A stretch of 64,000 bases of DNA from Bradyrhizobium erythrophlei (GCA_900129675.1 FSRD01000001.1:4825501-4889500); one strand, 5' to 3'; counted from the stretch's first letter, positions 17,368 through 26,589 are shown. The notes: generated by a model from the letters alone, not told the origin. Program-made: numbers and translations.

Positions 17368-20049
17368 GTGAATTTGCATCGATCATTTTTTTCCGCATTG
17401 AGCTTGATGTTCCTTGTTTCGGCTTCGGCGAACGCTCAACAGATCAACGGCGTTCCCGGCTCGCCCAGTGCCACCACAACCATTCCCGGCGACCAGCTCC
17501 CGGCGCCCCCGGAAAAATTCGGCGGCAAGATCGAACGTGATGCGACGAAGTCGAAGCCGTACTGGCCCGCGCGCATCGTTCCGCCCAAGGGCGCGCCGAA
17601 CGTGCTTCTCATCATTACGGACGATTCCGGTTACGGCGTGCCATCTACATTCGGGGGCGTCATTCCGACGCCGGCGCTCGACCGGATCGCAAAGGACGGT
17701 CTGCGCTACACCAACTTCCATTCGACGGCGCTTTGTTCGCCGACCCGCGCTGCGCTGATCACCGGCCGCAATCATCACTCGGTCGGTTATGGCGTGATTG
17801 CCGAACAGGCCACCGGGTATCCGGGCTACGACAGCGTCATCACCAAAGACAAGGCGACAATCGGCCGGATCCTGACGGACAACGGCTACCACACCGCATG
17901 GTTCGGCAAGAACCACAACACACCCGAGTATCAGGCGAGCCAAGCCGGTCCCTTCGATCAATGGCCAACCGGGATGGGCTTTGAATATTTCTACGGCTTC
18001 ATGGGCGGCGACACCAACCAGTGGGAGCCGGGCAACCTCGTTCGCAACACCACGCCGATCTATCCCTATGTTGGAAAGCCCGGCTGGAATTTGGTGACGG
18101 CGATGGCCGATGAGGCGATCGACTATATGAACAGCATCAATGCATTGTCGCCCGAGACACCGTTCCTGATCAAGTTCGCGCCAGGTGCTACCCATGCGCC
18201 GCACCACCCGACACCGGAGTGGGTGAAGAAAATCAGCGACATGAAGCTGTTCGACCAGGGTTGGAACAAGCTGCGCGATACGATTTTCGAGAATCAGAAG
18301 CGGCTCGGCGTGATTCCGCAAAACGCGAAGCTGACGCCGTGGCCGAAGGATCTCATCAAGGAATGGGACCAGCTGAACGCCGACGAAAAGAAGCTGTTCC
18401 TTCGGCAGGTCGAAGTCTTCGCCGCCTATGTCGCTTACGCCGACAACGAGATCGGCCGCGTCATTCAGGCAGTCGATGACCTAGGCAAGCTCGATAACAC
18501 CCTGATCATCTATATCAACGGCGACAATGGCACGAGCGCCGAGGGGCAGCCGAATGGCACGCCCAACGAAGTGGCGATGTTCAACCAGGCCAACCCCTCG
18601 GTCGAGGAGCAGCTGAAATATTTCTATGACGTCTGGGGCACCGACCGCACCTACAACCACATGTCGATCGGTTGGGCCTGGGCGTTCGACACGCCGTTCT
18701 CCTGGACCAAGCAGATCGCGTCGCACTTCGGCGGCACCCGCCAGGGCATGGCGATCTCATGGCCGAAGGTGATTACGGACAAGGGCGGAATTCGCACTCA
18801 ATTCCACCACGTCATCGATGTCGTGCCGACCATCCTGGAAGCGGCAAATATCAAGCAGCCGGCAGAGGTGGATGGCATCAAGCAAAGCCCGATCGAGGGT
18901 GTCAGCATGATGTACACCTTCGATGCAAAGAACGCGAAAGCGCCCACGACGCACAAGACCCAGTACTTCGAGATGTTTGCAGATCGCGCGATCTATAGCG
19001 ACGGCTGGATCGCCTCTACCAAGGTGTTGCGGCCGCCATGGGTAACGGTTGCCAAATTGCCGGGCCCGTTCGATTATCCCTGGGAGCTCTATGACCTCAG
19101 CAACGACTGGACGCAGTACGAAGACGTTGCCTCCAAAAATCCTGACAAGCTGAAGGAAATGCAGGCGCTGTTCTTGAAGGAAGCGGAGAAATATCAGGTC
19201 CTGCCGCTCGATTCGTCAGTTGTCACGCGGATCATTGCGCCACGGCCAAGCCTCAGCGCCGGTCGCACCTCGTTCACCTGGACGCGGCCGATGACAGGCA
19301 CGCCGAACGGCGATGCGCCGAGCCTGCTCAACGCCTCCTACAATTTCAAGGTTGACGTCGAGATTCCGCAGGGCGGTGCCGAGGGCATGCTGATCACGCA
19401 AGGCGGGCGGTTCGGCGGATATGGCTTCTACCTCTTGAAGAACAAGCCCGTGTTCACCTGGAACCTGGTCGATCTCAAACGTGTACGTTGGGAGGGACCG
19501 GAGCTGACGCCCGGCAAGCACCAGCTCGAGTTTGACTTCAAGTATGACGGTCTCGGCCCGGCGACCATGGTGTTCGGTAACTACAGCGGTGTCGGAGCAA
19601 GCGGGACCGGGGTGCTGAAGGTCGACGGCAACGCTGTTGCGACCGAGAAGATGGAGCACACGATTCCCTTCATCCTGCAGTGGGATGAGGCCCTCGACAT
19701 CGGGTCGGATACCGGCACGCCGGTCGACGACAACGACTACGCTACGCCGTTCGCTTTCACCGGCAAGCTTAACAAGATCACGCTGAATATCGACCGGCCG
19801 AAATTGAGTCCGGAAGACATCAGGCGCCTTGAAGCTGCTGCGCGCGCGGCGGGTGACGGGCCATCGGCTGATGCCGGCAAAACCTCGGCTGAGGCCGCCG
19901 CGCCGGAGGTTTCCAGCGGCGTCGGCCTGAGCCTGCTTCAGAAGGTCGAGTTGCGCCTGGATAAGCGCGAGGGTTGCCGCAAACAGGCCGAAGTGCAGAA
20001 ACTCGGGCTGCTCGAAAGGATTCAGTTCGTCCGCAAGTGCATGGAGTGA
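17368..20049 (+). CDS. Formylglycine-dependent arylsulfatase, exported
   Basis: Encodes 893 residues with a signal peptide (MNLHRSFFSALSLMFLVSAS, then ANAQ). The alkaline phosphatase-superfamily sulfatase domain shows metal-binding NVLLIITDDSGYG (Asp85, Asp86) and the CSPTRAALITGR signature, in which Cys123 would be converted to formylglycine. Later metal and substrate residues include FGKNHNTPEY and INGDNGTSAEG. A C-terminal beta-rich extension (about 640-810) and a basic cysteine-bearing tail follow. It should hydrolyse sulfate esters in the periplasm, freeing sulfate for assimilation. The length, well above the roughly 550 of standard arylsulfatases, fits the long arylsulfatase A-like subgroup. 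No maturation enzyme (FGE or AtsB) is encoded nearby. Confidence 0.9.
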   Translation: MNLHRSFFSALSLMFLVSASANAQQINGVPGSPSATTTIPGDQLPAPPEKFGGKIERDATKSKPYWPARIVPPKGAPNVLLIITDDSGYGVPSTFGGVIPTPALDRIAKDGLRYTNFHSTALCSPTRAALITGRNHHSVGYGVIAEQATGYPGYDSVITKDKATIGRILTDNGYHTAWFGKNHNTPEYQASQAGPFDQWPTGMGFEYFYGFMGGDTNQWEPGNLVRNTTPIYPYVGKPGWNLVTAMADEAIDYMNSINALSPETPFLIKFAPGATHAPHHPTPEWVKKISDMKLFDQGWNKLRDTIFENQKRLGVIPQNAKLTPWPKDLIKEWDQLNADEKKLFLRQVEVFAAYVAYADNEIGRVIQAVDDLGKLDNTLIIYINGDNGTSAEGQPNGTPNEVAMFNQANPSVEEQLKYFYDVWGTDRTYNHMSIGWAWAFDTPFSWTKQIASHFGGTRQGMAISWPKVITDKGGIRTQFHHVIDVVPTILEAANIKQPAEVDGIKQSPIEGVSMMYTFDAKNAKAPTTHKTQYFEMFADRAIYSDGWIASTKVLRPPWVTVAKLPGPFDYPWELYDLSNDWTQYEDVASKNPDKLKEMQALFLKEAEKYQVLPLDSSVVTRIIAPRPSLSAGRTSFTWTRPMTGTPNGDAPSLLNASYNFKVDVEIPQGGAEGMLITQGGRFGGYGFYLLKNKPVFTWNLVDLKRVRWEGPELTPGKHQLEFDFKYDGLGPATMVFGNYSGVGASGTGVLKVDGNAVATEKMEHTIPFILQWDEALDIGSDTGTPVDDNDYATPFAFTGKLNKITLNIDRPKLSPEDIRRLEAAARAAGDGPSADAGKTSAEAAAPEVSSGVGLSLLQKVELRLDKREGCRKQAEVQKLGLLERIQFVRKCME

Positions 20050-20088
20050 TTGAGTCTCAGAGTGGGGTTGCAATGACTCGATGCAAAT

Positions 20089-20283
20089 TTGGGATTTCGC
20101 CTGATAGAATTGTTGGCTGCGGGCGCAGCTCTTGCGTTCTCACCTGAAGTTTCCCGCGCTGACGAAAGCGGCATTTCGTTCTGGCTGCCCGGATTATATG
20201 GCAGCCTATCCGCTGTTCCCACGACGCCGGGCGGGATCAGTCGCATTGCCGACATGGCAGCGAAGGTGCAACGGCTTCGATAG
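20089..20283 (+). pseudogene. 5' remnant of a phenol meta-pathway outer-membrane-type protein
   Basis: The frame reads LLAAGAALAFSPEVSRADES followed by GISFWLPGLYGSLSAVPTTP, which matches the signal and start of the mature part of the MetA-pathway phenol degradation family (beta-barrel proteins of about 300 residues). After the PG the sequence diverges and stops within 20 codons. The remaining 80 percent of the gene is absent. It lies just after the sulfatase. Confidence 0.5.
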
Positions 20284-20297
20284 CGAAGGCGAGTGAC

Positions 20298-20456
20298 ATG
20301 CTGCCGGAAACGCCGTCGATCGAACAACTGTCCCGCATCATCGGTAGCGTCGCAGCGCCCGCATTTCTGCTGGGCGCCGTCGCCGCGTTCATCTCTGTAC
20401 TGATTTCGCGAATGAATCGCGTGATCGATCGGTCGCAAAGTCGCAAAATTGGCTAA
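20298..20456 (+). pseudogene. DUF2721 membrane protein, truncated
   Basis: A 52-codon frame starts MLPETPSIEQLSRIIGSVAA and continues PAFLLGAVAAFISVLISRMN then RVIDRSQSRKIG before a TAA at 20454. The membrane helix and the RMNRVIDR motif are those of the N-terminal third of DUF2721 proteins (about 140 residues). The rest is missing, so this is a truncated relic next to another truncated gene. Confidence 0.55.
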
Positions 20457-20482
20457 AACTTGGTCACCATGCAAATCGCCAA

Positions 20483-22462
20483 ATGACTGCGCCGATCAAC
20501 ACAATTGTTCTCGCCCACAACTATCGCCCCGATATCGACGGATTGCGGGCGGTGGCCGTGCTTTCGGTCGTGATCTTTCACGCCTTCCCTGATGAAGCGT
20601 GGCTTCCCGGCGGTTTTGTTGGCGTAGACGTGTTTTTCGTCATCTCCGGCTATCTCATCTCAAAAATCTTATTTAGTGAAATCGAGCAGCACCGGTTCTC
20701 CTTAGCGAGCTTTTATGGGCGCCGCATCAGGCGCATCTTTCCCGCCCTCGCTGTTTGCCTCGCCGCGGTGTTGGCATATGGTTTCGTCGTGTTGATGCCC
20801 TCGCAACTTGCTCAACTCGGCAAGCAAGTCTTTTTCGGGGCCAGCTTCCTGTCTAACTTCGCCCTCTGGAGCGATAGCGGATACTTTGACAGTGGCGCTA
20901 CTTCAAAGCCGCTACTGCATCTTTGGTCTTTGGGCATTGAGGAGCAGTTCTATATCCTCTGGCCACCGCTGCTTTGGATCGCCTTCAAACTAAAGGCTGC
21001 GATTGGGCGATTGATAGTTGGGCTGCTGGTGGCTTCCTTTGCGGTCAATATCGCGCTCTCGCTCACTGACACGTCGAGCGATTTCTACCTGCCGGTCTCG
21101 CGCTTCTGGGAACTGCTGGCCGGTGCAGCACTGGCTGGGCGCCCGGATATCAATCTCAAAGCGGGCCTTAAGCATGTGATTTCATTGGCGGGCATGGCAG
21201 CCATCTTGATGTCCGCGAGATTGTTTGCATCGGAGATGCGCTTTCCCGGCTGGCTCGCTTTGCTGCCCGTGGCGGGTTCGGTTGCGGTCATCCTGGCCGG
21301 ATCAAATGCCGTTGTTAACAAAACCATTCTTTCAAATCGCGTCGCGGTGTCCATAGGGCTTATCAGCTATCCCCTATACCTATGGCACTGGCCACTGATC
21401 GCCTTCTCTTATGTTATCCGAGGCAAGCCGCCGACCTCTTTTATGGCCTTCGGAATTGTGATCGCGAGCTTGCTGTTAGCTTGGGCCACATACCGTTTCA
21501 TTGAACGCCCTGTTCGCCTTGGTTCTAATCGCTTGCGGCGCACTCACATTGTCGCTGCCTGCGTCGCCGTGCTTGGTGCTTGTGGCTTGGCAGTATGGGT
21601 CGCAGGTGGTGTGCCGCAACGTTTTGCCGCCAGCCTCGATCTGGAAAAGATGAACGCCGCCACTCTCGACGAGACCTACGCGCCGACCAACGGCATGCAC
21701 GTTCTTGAGTATAATGGCCGCGGATATTCCATGGTGGCTCAAATCGGCCAAGGCGCTCGCAAAGTAGCGCTGGCCGGCAACAGTACGATGTTTCACTACG
21801 GCCCTCGTTTGCAGCAACTCGCAGACGAAGGGCGGTTAGCGGTCCGTGCTTATTTCGTGACAGGCCCAGCCTGCCCGTTGGTACCTGGTGTGATCGCCCG
21901 CGATGAATTTGCACACTGCGCCGACGTCGCGAACAGATTGTCGGAGTTGGTACAAAGAGAGAAGGTGCAAACGGTCGTTCTCGGTCCTCATTATTGGCCC
22001 AGGAAAAATGCCTTCATCGAACGGGAGGGCAAGTCTATTCCTCTGGATGGGGGAGAGGAAGGGAGGCGTGCTTTTTATGCCAACCTCGAAGATTATGTTC
22101 GCGAACTGGAACTGAACGCGACAGTTTACCTCGTGCTAAGTGCGCCGCAGTCTCTTACAGTCCTAAACCCTCAACGTATGGTCACGCGAAGTGTCACCGG
22201 GATTCGCGTCGATCCGAATGCCGAGAAGTCCGTGCCAATTGCCGATTTGCGAGCGGTTTATGCTCAGCATGACGCCGATTTGCGTGCCGTCGCGGAGCGC
22301 ACCGGAGCGAAGCTCCTGGATGTCTTTCCCGACGTCTGCGGGAACGGTGAAACGTGCTCACCCTTTTTCGGAGCACGCGAGCCGAAATTTACAGACGGTG
22401 TCCATCTGCGTCCTGTCTTCGTACGGGATCATTTGCACTTCCTCGATTTTTTATTGATGTAG
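20483..22462 (+). CDS. OafA/YrhL-type acyltransferase with C-terminal SGNH domain
   Basis: Encodes 659 residues. Residues 1-350 form an acyltransferase-3 domain with about ten membrane segments and the motifs YRPDIDGLRAVAVLSVVIFH (catalytic His), GGFVGVDVFFVISGYLI and FYGRRIRRIFPAL. Residues about 380-650 form a periplasmic SGNH-like domain (KVALAGNSTMFHYG, and near the end FTDGVHLRPVF). Such fused proteins O-acetylate or otherwise acylate surface polysaccharides such as O-antigen or exopolysaccharide at the membrane. Codon use is visibly less GC-biased than in flanking chromosomal genes, consistent with acquisition. It has no obvious operon partner. Confidence 0.9.
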   Translation: MTAPINTIVLAHNYRPDIDGLRAVAVLSVVIFHAFPDEAWLPGGFVGVDVFFVISGYLISKILFSEIEQHRFSLASFYGRRIRRIFPALAVCLAAVLAYGFVVLMPSQLAQLGKQVFFGASFLSNFALWSDSGYFDSGATSKPLLHLWSLGIEEQFYILWPPLLWIAFKLKAAIGRLIVGLLVASFAVNIALSLTDTSSDFYLPVSRFWELLAGAALAGRPDINLKAGLKHVISLAGMAAILMSARLFASEMRFPGWLALLPVAGSVAVILAGSNAVVNKTILSNRVAVSIGLISYPLYLWHWPLIAFSYVIRGKPPTSFMAFGIVIASLLLAWATYRFIERPVRLGSNRLRRTHIVAACVAVLGACGLAVWVAGGVPQRFAASLDLEKMNAATLDETYAPTNGMHVLEYNGRGYSMVAQIGQGARKVALAGNSTMFHYGPRLQQLADEGRLAVRAYFVTGPACPLVPGVIARDEFAHCADVANRLSELVQREKVQTVVLGPHYWPRKNAFIEREGKSIPLDGGEEGRRAFYANLEDYVRELELNATVYLVLSAPQSLTVLNPQRMVTRSVTGIRVDPNAEKSVPIADLRAVYAQHDADLRAVAERTGAKLLDVFPDVCGNGETCSPFFGAREPKFTDGVHLRPVFVRDHLHFLDFLLM

Positions 22463-23649
22463 TTGTCTCTCGCCTTCCCGGAATGTCCGAAGCTGGCAGA
22501 TTTTGTTGCAAAAGCTGATCTGGTTTTCGAGTTTTGCGAGCTCCTGTAGCCCTGCCGCTCTGGCGCGCTGTAGGGCCTTCCTACGGCTGTCGCCTGTCGC
22601 CCGTCGCCTGTCCCCCGTCGCGATGGCGGTGCCGCCCCGGTGCGGTGTCCGTCGCCTGTGCGCTGCCGCCGGGATGTCCCGGCGTGATGATGGCGCGGTG
22701 CCGTCCTCGCAGCAAACCGAAGGGGTAATCCGAACTTGTCCGGGAACGGTCTGCACGGCTGCGTTAGCTTGGCTGGCCGCCGGTCACATTTCCGTATTTC
22801 CGGCGGTACGGAATGGGCGGCCTCCAGCCTACATGCCCCCCCAAGCCCCGGCTGGGGGTCGCTCACGTGCCGGGAACGCCTGCCGCCGTCGTGGCGCTGG
22901 CGCGCTCGACGTGGCGATGGCGTGATGCCGTCCATTCAGAGGGGAGCGCCTTGAAACCGAAGCTCTTCACGCCGCCTGATTGCTAGATTTGCGGCTCAAA
23001 GTCGCCGTAAAAGAACCCCATTGACTTCGTTCCCTTAGCTTGGGGCGCTGATCAATTGGTGCTGTGTAATGGTGCAGGTTCGAAAAGCACTATTTGCAAT
23101 CGGCTGTGCAGCCGGGATGCTCCTCGCCATCATCCAGTACATCGGCCTGCTTCTCTGAAGAGCCAATGCCAGCCTCAGTCATTGCGTTGGCTCGTTGATA
23201 GAGATTGTTTGTCTGAATGGTGGGGGAGAAAAGACGCGCCGAAGGCTGGGCGAGACATTCTCCGTTACTTGCGGCGCTGCTCGGCTTCGGCCGCTTGGCA
23301 TGCGGCAACCGGGTTAGGATGCCAGCGCGAGACCCCCGAAGCGCTGCATCCGCAGCGGTGGTGCGAGAGCAGCATCCCAACCCTTGACGCCTGAGAACGG
23401 CGCGGATGCGAGCGGGGAGGATGACGGCCCTCCAACGATGGCGACCCTCCGCAATCGGTCGGCAAGGTACTGTGGAGAGCGCCCAAAAGCGCGGGGACCG
23501 TGCGACCACAGATACTGAGGGTATCTGGTGCGGGAAAATCCGTGGTTGCAGTTACAGGGGAGGCAAACACGTCTTGAGGATGCGTTCTCATAAATCGGGA
23601 TGGGGGCGTGTCCGCCATGCCCCCATAGCGATCAAACGCGTCGCGCAGC
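22463..23649. other. Gene-poor 1.2-kb stretch with degenerate sequence
   Basis: No frame here reads as a convincing gene. Near 22584-22620 there is a short run of imperfect tandem copies of GTCGCCTGTC. At 23069-23158 a 29-codon frame (MVQVRKALFAIGCAAGMLLA, IIQYIGLLL) could encode a single-helix membrane peptide. Around 23265-23400 the minus strand reads SASGVSRWHPNPVAACQAAE, a possible protein 3' end. The stretch fits decayed island DNA. Confidence 0.45.
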
Positions 23650-23991
23650 TCAGTACGGATAGTACCCGCCCGGGCAAACATAGTTGCCGTAGGCGTCGTA
23701 GCCGCAGCCGCCGCGGTAGTAGGCCCCCGCCGCAGCCGCGCCGACCGCCGCCGCGCCCACCGCCGCACCGACACCGTAGCCGCGATAGCCGTAGCGCCCG
23801 CCGCGCACAGCGACCGCGCCACCCCGGTATCCCCGAACTGCGACCGCGCCGCCCCGGTAGCCCCGAGCTGCGACCGCGCCGCCGCGGTAGCCTCCAGCGC
23901 GCGCACCGCCGCGGGCAAATGCGTCATCGGGGATGGTGGTGACCAGCAGCATGGCGACGGCTGCAGAAGCGATGAGAACTCGACGCAACAT
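23650..23991 (-). CDS. Exported glycine/tyrosine/arginine-rich repeat protein
   Basis: Encodes 113 residues from the ATG at 23991, with AAGGAG seven bases upstream; the longer frame to 24264 is not supported. A signal peptide (MLRRVLIASAAVAMLLVTTI, ending DDAFA) precedes three near-identical copies of a 10-residue unit (GYRGGAVAVR), then a GRYGYRGYG stretch, an Ala/Gly-rich helix and a short C-terminus with two cysteines (GGCGYDAYGNYVCPGGYYPY). Similar low-complexity exported proteins occur in Bradyrhizobium with no known function. A FixK-type box lies 100 bases upstream, so low-oxygen expression is plausible. Confidence 0.65.
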   Translation of the reverse strand: MLRRVLIASAAVAMLLVTTIPDDAFARGGARAGGYRGGAVAARGYRGGAVAVRGYRGGAVAVRGGRYGYRGYGVGAAVGAAAVGAAAAGAYYRGGCGYDAYGNYVCPGGYYPY

Positions 23992-24090
23992 TAGCGTACT
24001 CCTTCTTCGAGAGAGGAAGGCCGCGGACTCCTGCATATCGCGCCGAACCGCGGGTCTGTCCGAAGCCTCGCGCGCGGGAGCTTCGCGCCC

Positions 24091-24104
24091 TTGACCTAGA
24101 TCAA
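24091..24104 (-). promoter_or_regulatory. FixK/FNR-type box upstream of the Gly-rich protein gene
   Basis: TTGACCTAGATCAA fits TTGA-N6-TCAA with good dyad symmetry. It is centred about 106 bases upstream of the minus-strand start at 23991. A promoter start 41 bases downstream would leave a leader of about 65 bases. It is the second such box in the island. Confidence 0.6.
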
Positions 24105-24238
24105 ACCTCGCGGTTCCATGAACGTGAACGAACTGTTCCATCACCCGCTCCAACGCAGGATGCTTCCGGCTCTTGATCCAGTCTGAGTATCCTACCGCGA
24201 CGCAACAGGAACGACGCTGATGACCGCGACCGTTACCA

Positions 24239-24766
24239 TTGATTGATCGCCCGCCCAACGCCAAGCCTATCTCTCGACCGCGATCCAGAAAGCCCGCGAC
24301 CGTCAGCGCGTCGGCACTGGCGCTGCACCTCGACTGCAGCCGGACCTACATCGGGAAGCTCGAAGCCGAAGGCGTGATCCAGCGGCAGGGTGACGGCTGC
24401 CCGCTCGACCAGAGCCGCGTTGCCTACCTGCGATACTTGCGGCGCGAGCGGCAGCAATCGCCGCGCAGTGAGGCTGATGCTGCCCACGTCGCGGTCAAGA
24501 CCGAAATGCTGCAACTGCGGTTGATGGAGAAGAAGCGCGAGCTTGTGCGCCGGGCGGATGTCGATGAACTGATCGACGGCATTGCGGGTGTCGTGTTGAC
24601 GCATCTGTCGAGCCTACCTGCGCGGTGCGCGCCGCGTGGCGATCTTGCGACCCGCCGCGCCATCGAGCGGGTCGTATTCGAGGTGCGCTCCGAGATTGCC
24701 AAAGTCTGCCTTGAGATGGCCGACAAGAACGGCGAGCCGCCTCTGGAGCAGCAGGCCGCCAACTGA
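24239..24766 (+). CDS. Phage DNA-packaging Nu1-like (terminase small subunit) protein
   Basis: Encodes 175 residues from a TTG at 24239; codon use becomes convincing from about residue 15 (KPATVSASALALHLDCSRTY). Residues 20-70 form a winged helix-turn-helix (SRTYIGKLEAEGVIQRQGDG, SRVAYLRYLRRERQ) like Nu1/terminase small subunits, followed by a coiled helical part (TEMLQLRLMEKKRELVRRAD). These proteins recognise phage DNA for packaging. No large terminase or capsid gene is nearby, so it is an isolated prophage relic or has another DNA-binding job. A short frame from ATG at 24220 ends at a TGA just before, which hints that the original start was lost. Confidence 0.6.
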   Translation: MIDRPPNAKPISRPRSRKPATVSASALALHLDCSRTYIGKLEAEGVIQRQGDGCPLDQSRVAYLRYLRRERQQSPRSEADAAHVAVKTEMLQLRLMEKKRELVRRADVDELIDGIAGVVLTHLSSLPARCAPRGDLATRRAIERVVFEVRSEIAKVCLEMADKNGEPPLEQQAAN

Positions 24767-24799
24767 GACGGTTTCTCTTCCTATGGCTTGACGTGCAAG

Positions 24800-25048
24800 T
24801 CACCACCATTGCCGGTGATGCCGCCAGCCGTAATGGTGGCCACGGTACCAACCGTAGTGGTGGCCGCGCCCCCCGTGATGGCCCCACCCATGCCCGTGTC
24901 CATGCCCATGGCCACCTTTGACCTGAATAACTGCCTCATCGGTTGGGCCGAGCGCATAGGGTGTTGCTGCGGGCATAGCGGACGCTGACATAGTTGGCGC
25001 GAGCGCAATGGTACAGCCGGTAAGTCCGATTATCAGAAGCCGTTTCAT
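24800..25048 (-). CDS. Small exported His/Gly/Trp-rich protein
   Basis: Encodes 82 residues, with GAGGAGG upstream of the ATG at 25048. A lipoprotein-like or Sec signal (MKRLLIIGLTGCTIALAPTM, SASA) is followed by a short linker and a GHGHGHGHGWGHHGGRGHHY run ending in HHRQWW. About 18 histidines in the last 40 residues suggest metal (nickel, zinc or copper) binding in the periplasm. Short BA14K-like proteins of rhizobia have similar tails. No neighbour supports a specific metal. Confidence 0.6.
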   Translation of the reverse strand: MKRLLIIGLTGCTIALAPTMSASAMPAATPYALGPTDEAVIQVKGGHGHGHGHGWGHHGGRGHHYGWYRGHHYGWRHHRQWW

Positions 25049-25290
25049 TTAATGCCTCCTCGTTTGCAAATGCTCCTGCGGAGTATCAGTTTCGTTTTTG
25101 CAATGTTGACTGAACGGTGCATTCATTGACGGTTCACGCTGCGGCCACCCACGCAACATCCACACTCGGCTCCAAAGTGACAGCGCGCGCCAGACTTCGG
25201 TTCCGCGCATCGCTCCGTTGTGCCCGGCCCGTTATCGACCGCAATCTGTAGCGGCTTGTCTGTCCATCGGGGCCGGGCGATCCTCTCGCC

Positions 25291-25704
25291 ATGGGCACCA
25301 AGTCACGCGAGACCATTTACGGCGGATCGATCCGGGCAGCGGCAGAGAGGGCGACGGAAGCACGCAAGGCAGCCGACCGGCTCGCCGTCGAGGCGTGGAA
25401 CAAGCGCATGCTCGGCTTTCAGGGTCCGGCGCAGCCATCGCCGACGCTGGGCGACGCGATCTACGCCGGGTTTGGCTACCTCGAAGTGAAATGCCTTGGC
25501 TGCAACACGCATCAGACCGTTGCCCTCGACATCGTGCGGCGACCGAAGGCGACGCCGGTCCATGAACTCGAACGCTACATTCGCTGCAAGGACTGCTCAC
25601 AAATGCGCGGCTATCCCTATAGGCGCAGCCATCTCGTCGCGCTTAGAGCAACAAAGATCACAGCGAGCGATCCGCCCTCGACGTGGTGGCCGGGCGAACG
25701 ATGA
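25291..25704 (+). CDS. Hypothetical protein with a CxxC...CxxC zinc-ribbon-like motif
   Basis: Encodes 137 residues. The central part has GFGYLEVKCLGCNTHQTVAL and, 35 residues later, RYIRCKDCSQMRGYPYRRSH, two CxxC pairs that would bind one zinc. The N-terminal part is helical and charged (AAAERATEARKAADRLAVEA). I have seen similar proteins in Bradyrhizobium islands but know no function. It overlaps the next gene by four bases (ATGA), so the two are translationally coupled. Confidence 0.6.
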   Translation: MGTKSRETIYGGSIRAAAERATEARKAADRLAVEAWNKRMLGFQGPAQPSPTLGDAIYAGFGYLEVKCLGCNTHQTVALDIVRRPKATPVHELERYIRCKDCSQMRGYPYRRSHLVALRATKITASDPPSTWWPGER

Positions 25705-25919
25705 CCCGTCTGAGGGCCGCGATCATCAGAACGGTAAAAGGTATCCGCGCCCGCGTCAGGCCGGACGTTCGGGACGCGCTCGACAGCTTCGGCGTACTCT
25801 TTGCAGTAACGCTGTTGTTCTGTCTGATTGCTGCAGCCCACGACGGGATCGTGAACCGCAACCGGGACTTCGACGCGCAGCGCTGGTGGTATCCGATCTA
25901 TCGAACGTTCGCGCGGTGA
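25701..25919 (+). CDS. Small single-pass membrane protein
   Basis: Encodes 72 residues from the ATG at 25701, which overlaps the preceding stop as ATGA. A basic N-terminus (MTRLRAAIIRTVKGIRARVR) precedes one membrane helix (GVLFAVTLLFCLIAAAH) and a short outside tail. Its stop lies three bases before the start of the SRAP gene, so 25291-26589 reads as a three-gene operon. No family is recognised. Confidence 0.5.
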   Translation: MTRLRAAIIRTVKGIRARVRPDVRDALDSFGVLFAVTLLFCLIAAAHDGIVNRNRDFDAQRWWYPIYRTFAR

Positions 25920-25922
25920 CAC

Positions 25923-26589
25923 ATGTGTAACCTTTACTCGATGACCACAAACCAAGAGGCGATCATCCGCCTATTCCGTGTCATGAACCGCTATGTCGGC
26001 AACCTCGCGCCGATGCCGGGCGTGTTTCCGGATTATCCGGCTCCGGTGGTCCGCAAACACCGACACCGGCAGCGAGTTGAGCTTGATGCGATGGGGCATG
26101 CCGCCGCTACCGCGCACAGGCGGGCCGCCGGTCACCAACATCCGCAACACGTCATCGCCGCACTGGCGCGGCTGGCTCAAGCCAGAGAGCCGCTGCTTGG
26201 TCCCGGCCAACAGCTTCGCCGAGTACGCGCCGGAGCCGAACCCGGAGACGAAGAAAAAGGACGTGGTGTGGTTCGCGCTCAACCATAACCGTCCGCTGTT
26301 CGCGTTCGCGGGCATCTGGACGACGTTCAATGGTGATCGCGGCACGAAGTCCAAGCCGGTACCTGTGCCGCATCAGGTCTATGGCTTTCTCACGACATCG
26401 CCGAACGCGGTGGTTGAGCCGATCCACCCGAAGGCCATGCCGGTGATCCTGACGACCGATGAGGAGCGCGACGTGTGGATGCGCGCGCCATGGGATGAGG
26501 CCAAGGCGTTGCAGCGCCCGCTGCCCGACGATGCGCTCCGGATCGTCGCGCACGGGGCCGACAAAGAGGATCGCGCGGCGGCAGCATGA
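25923..26589 (+). pseudogene. SOS response-associated peptidase (SRAP/YedK), frameshifted
   Basis: The start MCNLYSMTTNQEAIIRLFRV carries the catalytic Cys2 that crosslinks abasic sites in single-stranded DNA. At 26055-26057 an AAA where AA is expected shifts the frame: residues 1-44 are in one frame and the rest (TDTGSELSLMRWGMPPLPRT to the end) in another. The second part keeps CLVPANSFAEY, FAFAGIWTTF and IHPKAMPVILT with the expected catalytic Glu and His region. Apart from the single extra A, the gene is complete (about 222 residues), so it is either a recent pseudogene or a sequencing error. SRAP genes are often carried by mobile elements and phages. Confidence 0.75.

Noticed and set aside
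23800..23910. Short tandem repeats in the Gly-rich protein gene as a mobile or regulatory repeat
   Set aside because: The units are in-frame copies coding GYRGGAVAVR and are explained by protein repeats.
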